NCBI GenBank assembly: GCA_030435675.1
Contig: CM059622.1
Location: 14,198,001-14,262,000, forward strand
DNA: 64,000 nucleotides
Reading direction: 5' to 3'
From: Steinernema hermaphroditum
Lineage: Eukaryota > Nematoda > Chromadorea > Rhabditida > Steinernematidae
Shown here: positions 1-7,921 of the stretch, piece after piece
How positions within the stretch are numbered: position 1 is the stretch's first letter
Layout of the letters: each line of letters opens with the position of its first letter
Program-made: the position numbers and the translations under genes
Notes under the pieces: model-generated
What the model was told of the DNA's origin: nothing
What the model saw: the letters and a program-made list of their open reading frames with translations, nothing else
The model's database searches: none

Positions 1-141
1 GGACCTCTGTAAGCGTGCGCCTCCACTCATTGCAGCAGACTAGCCGCGAAACACATCATACCAATGAATAACAGTGAAAACAGGGCTTGTTACCAATTAA
101 ATATGAATAAACCCGGCTGCGCAAATTCGCGCCCTCCAGGT

Positions 142-262
142 ACTAAAAGCCAATTAGCCTATAGCCCTGCGGGCGGCAAGATTGGCGCTCACGCAGGCTG
201 AAGTTGGGGCCTAAAACTGTAGCCCTGCGGGCGGCAAGACACCATAGCCCTGCGGACGTAGC
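142..262 (+). repeat. GC-rich dispersed repeat, three motif copies
   Basis: The 20-nt word ATAGCCCTGCGGGCGGCAAG occurs at 161, recurs without its first base or two near 220, and a third variant begins near 243. The word contains the short palindrome GCCC-TGC-GGGC. The same motif recurs at about 18.15, 27.0 (reverse), 28.2-28.4 and 36.6 kb, with shared flanking sequence (GATTGGYGCTC follows it here and at 28.37 kb). I read this as a dispersed non-coding repeat family. No coding potential was seen. Confidence 0.75.
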
Positions 263-302
263 AGCGCCAGAGACATAGTAGAAGTAGAGGGCTACCGTCT
301 CA

Positions 303-376
303 GATGTCTGTGTGGCTCATTGCGAACGTTCTCTGTTTGTAAGTGGGCGGTGTCGGGTTCGGTTCCCCCCGGGTAC
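303..376 (+). repeat. tRNA-like (SINE-like) sequence
   Basis: The segment starts with a GTCTGTG acceptor-like stretch, continues with an A-box-like TGGCTCATTGCG, and has a B-box-like GGGTTCGGTTCC about 45 nt later, so it resembles a RNA polymerase III promoter. It aligns at roughly 70% with a second copy near 18.43 kb, which resembles eukaryotic tRNA-Asn. The acceptor and T stems do not close cleanly, so it is not called a functional tRNA. A tRNA-derived SINE head is the favoured reading. Confidence 0.45.
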
Positions 377-412
377 TTATTTTGTGTGGGTGTTTTTTTT
401 TGTGTGGGAAAA

Positions 413-435
413 ACACACACACACACACACACACA
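413..435. repeat. (CA)n microsatellite
   Basis: About 11 CA units follow a T-rich and GTGTGGG stretch. It sits just downstream of the tRNA-like segment, as simple repeats often do behind SINE heads. The rest of 436-780 holds no convincing gene. Confidence 0.9.
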
Positions 436-781
436 GACCAACGGACCCGTCGGTTCTCCGTTTATATATAGGGGATTAAATGTAAGGGGTGGCCTATACT
501 TTTGTGCGGCACTGTATAATCGCGACTGTTCGACGTTCATACTTTTAGTTATTTTTTTGTTGTTTACTTGTATCTGCCATGTGTCATATATTAACAATGG
601 GAAATCCGCGCTCCGTGGAACGGTTGACGATTTCAACTTCATGAAAAGTGCGACGGCGACTACGAGTTCAACTTCTCTTTAATTGCAAATGTTGTTTATG
701 ACACGACATCGATCAAACAGCTTTCTCTCAAACTCAATCAAACAGCTCAGCTTTCCCGTTCTTAATCGTCCCATTACAAAG

Positions 782-999
782 CCTCGACCTCGAAGACGAG
801 CTGGACTTCAAGCCAGAGGAGATCGCCCCCATTGGAGCCTCCACTGAAGGTCATCGACCGACAAAACGACCCAACTACAGAGGACGCCCCCTACCGCTTC
901 AATTACGGGCCGGAGGGTCGCGAAGACGACGAAAGAAACCACGAACGGTACGCTATCGGAACCAAAGACGCTGTAGGTGTTCCACAGAGAGCTCGGTAA
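782..999 (+). CDS. Terminal exon of an unknown gene (partial)
   Basis: An open frame ends with TAA at 997-999, and a polyadenylation signal AATAAA lies at 1019-1024. Codon choice is typical of the good genes here (many C/G third positions), with a charged, proline-containing tail including APYRFNYGPEGREDDE and ending in GVPQRAR. The frame is closed by a TAA at 763-765, so the exon must begin after that; ACAAAG at 776-781 is the likeliest acceptor. A second frame is also open over the region, which weakens the call. No upstream coding exon was found in the first 780 bases, so the rest of the gene may lie before the window. I do not recognise the product. Confidence 0.4.
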
Positions 1000-1200
1000 A
1001 TGCTTTGGCTTGAAACATAAATAAAGCAGAAATTCCATCTTTTAAGGACAATGCTTTATCGTTCACACACAGCCCTGCACACGGGGCTCCCGCTAGGATG
1101 TCCCTGACCCGACATCCTGTCTAGACTGCTGAATGTAGACAGGTGAGAGGGGGAGTGTAGACAGCTTCAGTGATGCCCCCATCTCATTTTCCTTTTTGCG

Positions 1201-2575
1201 ATGTACGCGGAGGTTGTCGGTCGTTCTTTGACCGAAGCAATGAATCACTGTCTGGTGAGTTGCAGGATGCTCCCGGCCTCTATGATCTGTTCACTTTCAG
1301 GCATTACTCACCATCGTGTCGCTGCTTGTCATCTACTCCGTGAGCAACTGTGCCTCGGCGCTAGAAAAGGTGAGTTTTTGATCTTTGTTACTTTTATGTA
1401 TTGCTTGTGTTGCATTCTGCAGAAATTGGACGGCGAAAAGAAAGGCAAAGGAGCGAAGAAAAAGAAGAAGGGAAAGAAAGGAAAGAAGGAAAAGAAAGGG
1501 AAGAAGGCGATCAGTGAGAAGGAGGATGAAGATAGAGACGAGGACGAAGATGCGGATGGGGACGAGATGCCGGAGAGTCGGGGTGCCAATCAGAATGGAA
1601 AGAAAAAGAAGAAGGGTGAAGTCAACGGGAGTCGCCCTCTGCTCCCGAAAGACAAAGGAGCAGTCGCTGGCACACATGATCCGAACTATATGGTATTTGT
1701 CATTGTTTTATTGGAAAGCGACTGAACCACTTTTATAGACCCTAAATAACCTGGATAACGATTGTTTCCTGAAGAACAAGCCACCTGCTCCTCTTGGTGC
1801 TCCTCCTCCTGCTGCTGTTCCTGCTCCTCCTCCTGCTGCTGCAGCTCCTCCTCCTCCTCTTGCTGCACCTGCTCCTCCTGTGGTCGCTCCTCTTGCGGCT
1901 GGGAATGGTGCGAAAGTAGCTGGCACTCACGACCCCAATTATCAGGTATTATCCATTTGAAAGGCGAAAGGAAATCCCTATTTTAGACCCTTGCGATTAT
2001 TAATCAAGATGTATTCGCGAAGAACGCAGTCAATGCAGGGCCTGTGCCAAGAGCTCCTGTGGTCGGCGCGGAGAAGGTTGCTCCCACTCATGATCCCAAC
2101 TATCAGGTAGACCGTGATCCGTTCCCTTCTGGAATAAAAAGAAGTATTTCAGACACTGGCTTTGTTTAAGAACAAGGATATGTTTGCGGGTCCAAGTGTT
2201 CCACAAGCTCAAGGTTTCGCTGGTGCGGGTTTCGGTGGTGCAGGCCCAGCTGTTCCGCGGGCTCCTGACTTTGGCGTTGCAGGGAGAAGACCGATTGCTG
2301 CAACGAACGATCCAAATTATCAGGTAGAATATATTAGTGGAAGTGCTACTAATAAGTGCATCTTTTAGACTCTTTGCAACTTGAATAACGACTGTTTTGG
2401 GCTAAATAAAGGAGCAATAACTCAAGCACAAGAAACGTTCCCCGTGCCCCGAAGGATGGGAGGAACAGACGATCCCCAGTACCAGGTATTTCTTGCTTGT
2501 TTGTGTGTCGCCTAGTGGTTTTTTTTGCAGAATTCATCTGATACGGACAACGAGGTATTCAATGAAGCGGACTGA
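1201..2575 (+). CDS. Secreted or membrane-anchored protein of exon-encoded 'DPNYQ' repeats
   Basis: Eight exons can be joined without a frame change: 1201-1254, 1301-1369, 1423-1692, 1739-1945, 1987-2106, 2153-2323, 2369-2485 and 2531-2575, giving 350 residues. Introns are 41-53 nt. Exon 2 encodes a hydrophobic segment (ALLTIVSLLVIYSV, about residues 19-32), a signal anchor or late signal peptide. Exon 3 is a lysine-rich then acidic stretch (residues 42-131) ending HDPNYM. Exons 4-7 each start with TL, reach [D/N]xxxF about ten residues later and end DPNYQ or DPQYQ, so each exon is one repeat unit in phase 0. Exon 4 carries a Pro/Ala-rich spacer. The last exon encodes a short acidic tail. I do not recognise a named family and assign no function. 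The start is the first ATG in frame with the hydrophobic exon. Confidence 0.85.
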
Positions 2576-2697
2576 CAGCTCTTGTGCCTTCCATGAAGGT
2601 ATTTTGTACGTAAGACTATTGATATTGTGTAACGAAAAATGTGCCGTAAACTAGACACGAGTTGTTCCTCGACAGCATTGTCTTCGACATTTCTCTC

Positions 2698-2945
2698 CTT
2701 CCAACTGCTTTTGCCGGGTTGTACACTTTGCGCTTCCGCTTATGGTCCACGAATGGAGCAGACGAATACCTGTGATCAAAACCGGAACGAACTGTGGGCA
2801 GATCTCAGTATAGTACGGTTCCCGCAACTTGTTCGAAGAGTAGAGGGAGTGAATCCATTCCGGAGCTTGACTGCTTTTGCCCACGCCAAACTTCAATGCG
2901 ATTCCACGAAGCCGTGAATCGGGTCATTGAAACATCGATCACACA
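2698..2945 (-). pseudogene. Broken 5' copy of the neighbouring F-box-like gene
   Basis: The sequence matches 3845-4095 closely on the same strand, including the start region MDSLPLLF and the upstream motif ACATCGATCACACATTTTTC. Relative to the intact gene one codon is lost after LLF, and the frame meets a TGA stop after about 16 codons. Homology ends after about 60 codons, so only the gene's 5' end and promoter-proximal DNA were copied. It is a local tandem partial duplication that has decayed. Confidence 0.8.
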
Positions 2946-3085
2946 TTTTTCTACCGGAGGTTGGTAAAATTTGAAAAAGGACCCAACTGTAAGAGCGACA
3001 GAAGCGACACCATTACACTATTTATTACGCTTTATGATGTCCAGCACAACATCCAAAATTGTGGCTTTCAGATGCCATTAGATGC

Positions 3086-3991
3086 TTACAGTAAAGTGCA
3101 ACGGTGGCAACATCGTCTGGGTCTTTTATAATAGTGTAATGTAGCGAAAGTCCCATATATCGCAAACACTAAAAGTTTTCTTGGATCTGCTGCCGACTTC
3201 AACCTCCAACGGTTTTCTCTGATGGGGTTGCCAAACAACCCGTTCAAATTTTCGTTCACGAAATTAAACTGCGCTTCATCGAAATATGCGCGAAAACTAT
3301 TGTTCCCCTTCCACTTCGAGACGCATTCTTCAAGAACTTCGAAACCAATGTTCGAAACAGTAAACAGCCCGATCGATTTAAACTGCTTTTGCCGGATTAA
3401 AGTCGCCAGCAGAGAGTTGGTAACCGACAGATCTGAACGGGAAATACTCAAGTGTTCCACTAGTCCTCCTTCGACATGGCGTCTGAGAAAATCGAGATCA
3501 ATGTCCTCACTAAGTGTGATTGATTTAAATGGAAATGTCAGTAGAGGTCCATTATGTAATAACGGTCCTATGATAGGTAGAGAAGTCTGTTTCAAATCAA
3601 GATGCAAAGATAAGCCCCAGGGACCGGTCTCAGGCAGTCTAGCGAACAACTTGATGGCACGTTTGACATCTACTTCTGATACAGGATCGAAATAGCTTTC
3701 AGGATTATCGCAGATGGAAATATAGCTGTATCGGGTATATCGGGGATCGAATTCGGTAGACTGTTGTAAAGAGAAGTTAAACCCTGTGCATTTCGACACA
3801 CGAGCTCTCCAAGGCGTCAGAGGATCTCCGGTAAAATTAACCTCCAAATCGTACACCGTGCGCTTCCACGCATGATCCGTGAATGGAGCAGTCCAATAGA
3901 CCCGATCAAAGCCGGTATAAATTCTCTCCAGATCCCAACGTGGTAGGGTTTCCGCAAGTTGTTCGTAGAAAAGTAGAGGAAGTGAATCCAT
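3086..3991 (-). CDS. F-box-like protein of a nematode-expanded family
   Basis: This is a single-exon frame of 301 residues. The start MDSLPLLFYEQLAETLP resembles the short F-box-like N-terminus used by lineage-expanded nematode proteins, followed by about 250 residues of variable hydrophobic/charged repeats without clear catalytic motifs. The start region aligns with residues 22-34 of the two 300-residue proteins at 57.2 and 62.1 kb (MNSLPYAFYDHLG), so all three belong to one family. Known F-box proteins recruit substrates to SCF ubiquitin ligases; whether this divergent family binds SKR/Skp1 is unproven. The last 15 residues are rich in Arg and Cys and may reflect a shifted C-terminus. Its 5' end has been copied just downstream as a pseudogene. 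Confidence 0.75.
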   Translation of the reverse strand: MDSLPLLFYEQLAETLPRWDLERIYTGFDRVYWTAPFTDHAWKRTVYDLEVNFTGDPLTPWRARVSKCTGFNFSLQQSTEFDPRYTRYSYISICDNPESYFDPVSEVDVKRAIKLFARLPETGPWGLSLHLDLKQTSLPIIGPLLHNGPLLTFPFKSITLSEDIDLDFLRRHVEGGLVEHLSISRSDLSVTNSLLATLIRQKQFKSIGLFTVSNIGFEVLEECVSKWKGNNSFRAYFDEAQFNFVNENLNGLFGNPIRENRWRLKSAADPRKLLVFAIYGTFATLHYYKRPRRCCHRCTLL

Positions 3992-4674
3992 TCCGGAGCT
4001 CGACTGCTCTTGCCCACACCAAACTTTAGTGAGATTCCACGAATCGAGAGATTGCTAAATGTGTGAAACATCGATCACACATTTTTCTACGAGGTCAGTA
4101 AAATTCGCACATTTACTGGATTGGCGCATAAGCCGTTTCTTAAAAACGTTTTGTTTTCTAGCAAGGTATGTTAAGCAACAAAGTATGTACTGTTGTGGTC
4201 CACTACTTTGTCTCGCTAGTTTGTTGATTCCTTATCTACAAGAACTTGCGGGCCTGGAGTCGAAGAAGTCGCTTAACCAAGTGTCCAATGCTTCACAATT
4301 TTCAAATGAAACAGATTTCATAAGGTTGTCAGTCGTCAGTTGTATAAGGGTCAATTGTCCATGGGATCAGTTGTCTTGGGGCCAGTTGTACCCACCCCTG
4401 TACAAGAGTCACATTGTCACATCGTAGTCTCCGGCCTTCTTCTAGCACAGGTCGATCCCATGGCTTCTTGGTGAGACATTAGAACTACAGCTCTCTGGTA
4501 TTCCATGCCTTCTGGAACCCACGGATAACCCGACCGACACATATGAAGAACTCGCCAGTTCACAGACCGTTCATATTCATCGTACGAAGAGAGTAGGTAT
4601 GCTTTCATGTATTATTTATCACCAACACAAACACAAAAACATGCTCTGGAAATCTGAATAACAGCCTTTTAATG
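3992..4674. other. Intergenic, no gene seen
   Basis: This stretch lies between two minus-strand genes. It holds the F-box gene's upstream region, whose GATCACACATTTTTCTAC word is shared with the pseudogene copy. Nothing else coding or structured was recognised. Confidence 0.6.
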
Positions 4675-5577
4675 TTACGTTATCGACTGCACAGCGCGAA
4701 TGATCTGAACGGTCTTCGTGGAGAACGGCTTCGTAACATAAATAGTGACGAGCGTGGATACGACAGATGTGCCGGAAACACTTGTGGAAACGATGGTGTA
4801 TAAAATGCCGACAGCAGTACTATTCGACTTCAACGACGAAAAAACGGCAAACGTGCCAATGACTATCGACATGGGAACGATGTCGAGGGCCATAATCACA
4901 AACATGAGTGAGACGAAGTTCCTTCGCACGGTCTTTACGAGTTTTATAGCATGAGGGCATGTTGTTGAAGTTGGACCTCGAAGGAAGCGGTCAATTCTGC
5001 TGAGCATGAATACGGCTGCGAATGTGTACGCTGTTATGAAACCGGAGATAATGAGAAGCATGGTGAATAGCGATAAACGTGGGGTTAGATCGAGACAGAT
5101 GTCGCTCTTCATAAACAACATTTCATTCGGCAGAATGAGAATACTCGGAGCCGCGGTAAATATAAGAAGAAAGAGTATCGCTTTCCACTGACGCATCTTC
5201 TGAATGTAGTAAGGCCAAACAACTGACGCGGCCGCATAGAATAGCATGGCCAGGAGCAGCTGGAGCTGGCCGAATAGAAACACATTGGCAGAGACCAGAA
5301 AAACAGCAACGAAATCGTTTGGAAAGTAGGTGCTTGGAAGACACAGCTCAAGTCCTCGCAAAGTGGCTTCCATCGACCACAGAATTCCGAATATCAGTGT
5401 AAACGACATGTTGCACACAGAGACGCTTACCAAAAACCATCGATAAGTGCTCATTGAGGGGTAAGAGCATCGAATGACTAGGTACAGGAAATACGGTTCC
5501 AAAAGAAGGTCCAATATGGCGACTACGTGACAACAGATTCTTGTTCCGAGAGAAGTAAGGGTGACAGTATGTTCCAT
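4675..5577 (-). CDS. Seven-transmembrane chemoreceptor-like GPCR, intronless
   Basis: A 300-residue frame with ATG at 5577 encodes about seven hydrophobic helices: near residues 15-38, 46-68, 87-117, 132-150, 167-193, 218-244 and 253-282. The short extracellular N-terminus, the pattern of helices and the closing TIYVTKPFSTKTV segment resemble nematode serpentine chemoreceptors of the Str/Srh/Sri superfamily. Such receptors act in ciliary membranes of chemosensory neurons and signal through G proteins. The gene has no introns, whereas relatives in this superfamily usually have several, so a retrocopy or intron loss is possible. The frame is intact. The exact subfamily cannot be set from the sequence alone. 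Confidence 0.8.
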   Translation of the reverse strand: MEHTVTLTSLGTRICCHVVAILDLLLEPYFLYLVIRCSYPSMSTYRWFLVSVSVCNMSFTLIFGILWSMEATLRGLELCLPSTYFPNDFVAVFLVSANVFLFGQLQLLLAMLFYAAASVVWPYYIQKMRQWKAILFLLIFTAAPSILILPNEMLFMKSDICLDLTPRLSLFTMLLIISGFITAYTFAAVFMLSRIDRFLRGPTSTTCPHAIKLVKTVRRNFVSLMFVIMALDIVPMSIVIGTFAVFSSLKSNSTAVGILYTIVSTSVSGTSVVSTLVTIYVTKPFSTKTVQIIRAVQSIT

Positions 5578-6263
5578 TTTGGATACGATGGAAAGCTACG
5601 AATGATTACACAACTTGTTTTGTCGGTAATCCAATGGATTCGTCAGGGCGGCCGCCAAGACTTTAAAGCAGCTATGAATTATAGACTGATGTATTTTCCC
5701 TCTTAAGCATAACGTTTCCTAAGAGATGTGACATCTAACTCAATTAATAAGTCATGAAAGCTCCTTGGGCAGCTTTGTTTTTCTCGTCTCTGTCTAACTT
5801 GTTATAATTCTTTTGACTTGATCTATGCTTCTTGATACTACATGCACCTGCTAATGCAATAACAAATTAGATTTGTTCCTTAGTATCTATCAACTGACGA
5901 ACATTGCGAATAGTACTAAATGCTATAGCAGCCCAAATCCCAACTTTTGCAGGAATTTGTACTGCTATAATTGCGTGGGACAGCTCAAGAATAGGTTGAA
6001 GTGGTTATGTTCCGGTGTGCTGTTTTGACCGAACCAGGATTTAATTTTGAGCTATGATTTAATGGTAGCTACATCGGTTACTGGCGCTCCAGACAATACA
6101 GTAAGGCAACGCCTGATGGATGGACCTCGAGTCGGAGGTGCAGTAGTAGGTATACGGTTCGGATTCATGTATGAAATGGGTATCACATGGGTAGGGCGAG
6201 GTGACAAATAGACGTACGCTCCGCTAAATTACTCTTTTAGCGGTCACTAGATGAAATCCTGTA
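5578..6263. other. Intergenic, no gene seen
   Basis: This is AT-rich sequence upstream of the receptor gene, with no supported exon, RNA gene or repeat until the minisatellite at 6264. Confidence 0.55.
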
Positions 6264-6350
6264 GGGGACGCCTGAATTCCCAGAGAGGACGCCTCAAATC
6301 CTAAAGGGGGCGCCTCAAAACAAAGGGGACGTCTGAAAGGGACGCCTGAA
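6264..6350 (+). repeat. Minisatellite with GGGGACGCCTGAA-like units
   Basis: Five imperfect units of 14-21 nt share the core GGGGACGCCTSAAA. They are followed (to about 6430) by several GACGATTTTGTC-like words. The units have drifted, and there is no coding potential. Confidence 0.75.
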
Positions 6351-6992
6351 ACGATTTTATATCGCGGTTTTGAGTGACGATTTTGTCCGAGCGAGGATTT
6401 TGTCGGTAGCGATTTTAGTATGACGATTCTGTTATGTAATCAGTTCTTAGTGATTTCCCCTGATGCTGTCATTTATGGATGAGTGCAGATGACTGCAAGA
6501 TAGACCGACGACATCAAGATACACCATGTCTTGATCTTTAGCCACTTTCTGTAGACTAGGTATGTTTCTATGAAACTGAACGTTGCTGCCGTGCTGTATT
6601 ATCACAAATTTCTCCTCTTACGGGGTCACAGAACTTTTTCCGCACCTTGTATTGCTCATGCACACACACCATCTTCCTCGTCACAACGCTGAACGAACAT
6701 CATTGGTGAAAGTGGAGTTGCAAATGATCCGTCTGAGCGCTCGCGCTCTGATCCGATTAACCTGTGAGAGGTGCATGTGCGGTGGGTGTGATGAAATAAT
6801 TCTTTAAAGATATTTTTGACGGCATTAGCCAGTCCTGAAGACAGAATCAATTGGTTTGTTGTTTTTCCTGTTCAAATTGTACAAAATCAACGCTAAATAT
6901 GTAAAACATATGTATCGGTATGCAAAAAAGGAAATATTCCTGATATATTGGAGCATTTACTTGAGGGAGCAGTTGTATTATGACGGAGCACT

Positions 6993-7101
6993 ACACTTGG
7001 GCGCACGTTCACTTGGGCGCACGTTCACTTGGGCGCAACGTTCACTTGGGCGCACGTTCACTTGGGCGCACGTTCACTTGGGCGCACGTTCACTTGGGCG
7101 C
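6993..7101 (+). repeat. 16-bp tandem repeat, forward array
   Basis: Seven units of CACTTGGGCGCACGTT are present; the third has one extra A. The last unit changes at its end. The array is the reverse complement of the larger array at 7234-7537. Confidence 0.95.
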
Positions 7102-7233
7102 ATATGTATTTAAGGTTGCGGGCGAGCGAAGCGAGCCACGTATTCATCTTACGTGCAGCCTAGCATCCAGGTATGGCCTAGGCAAACCCCGGCTTGGCTT
7201 AGGCTCCGGCTTAGGACTATGCCTATTGATTTC
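7102..7233. other. Spacer between opposed repeat arrays
   Basis: The 132-bp spacer contains GCGGGCGAGCGAAGCGAGCC (nearly palindromic) and several CCGGCTTAGG-like words. If the flanking arrays pair, this would be the loop. Confidence 0.7.
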
Positions 7234-7537
7234 AAGTGAACGTGCGCCCAAGTGAACGTGCGCCCAAGTGAACGTGCGCCCAAACGTCCGCGCCCAAGTG
7301 AACGTGCGCCCAAGTGAACGTGCGCCCAAGTGAACGTTGCGCCCAAGTGAACGTGCGCCCAAGTGAACGTGCGCCCAAACGTCCGCGCCCAAGTGAACGT
7401 GCGCCCAAGTGAACGTGCGCCCAAGTGAACGTGCGCCCAAGTGAACGTGCGCCCAATTGAACGTGCGCCCAATTGAACGTGCGCCCAAGTGGTTGCGCCC
7501 AAGTGAACGTGCGCCCAAGTGATTTGCGCCCAAGTGA
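7234..7537 (-). repeat. 16-bp tandem repeat, inverted array
   Basis: Nineteen units of AAGTGAACGTGCGCCC are present, the reverse complement of the forward array. Variants include two AACGTCCGCGCCC units, two AATTGAACG units and TTGCGCCC units near the right end. The similar order of variants at about 7283 and 7378 suggests block duplication of about 95 bp within the array. The long open frames across it are a by-product of the repeat length and composition. Confidence 0.95.
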
Positions 7538-7921
7538 TAGGTACCGGTATTATGATGGCTTCGGAGTTTCTTAAGTTCCGGACTTTCTTGACTGGGTCGT
7601 CGGCCGGTGATAGTGTACCGTGTATGGGATGATGACGGGCTATTGCGATGGTGACATACCTTGCACCGGAAAGGACAGTTAATAGGAGTATAGCTAAACC
7701 GAAAACAGAGAAACGAATCCCACTAATCTCCCTACTCATATCTCTGATCACTTATACCACATCACAGATCACTTTGAGTCAAACGCAAATCGCGTGACGT
7801 GTGAACTCTTTTGTCCGTATCGAGAATGAATAGAAAATCCTTGTGTCGAGTGCACGGGCTTGCAAGCAGATAAAACTCGCTCCGCGCAGTCGGACTCACA
7901 TCACTTGCACAGTCCGTCGCC

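Noticed and set aside
303..376. Functional tRNA gene
   Set aside because: A- and B-box-like words exist, but the acceptor and T stems do not pair.
1329..1930. Minus-strand frames opposite the lysine- and Pro/Ala-rich exons
   Set aside because: They are antisense shadows of low-complexity coding sequence.
6993..7537. CRISPR-like array of short repeats
   Set aside because: The units are contiguous with no unique spacers, and the genome is eukaryotic. It is a minisatellite.
7149..7751. 200-codon minus-strand frame across the repeat array
   Set aside because: The frame exists because the 16-bp units lack stops; the 'protein' is a repeat of GARSLGRTFTWA words. No coding support.
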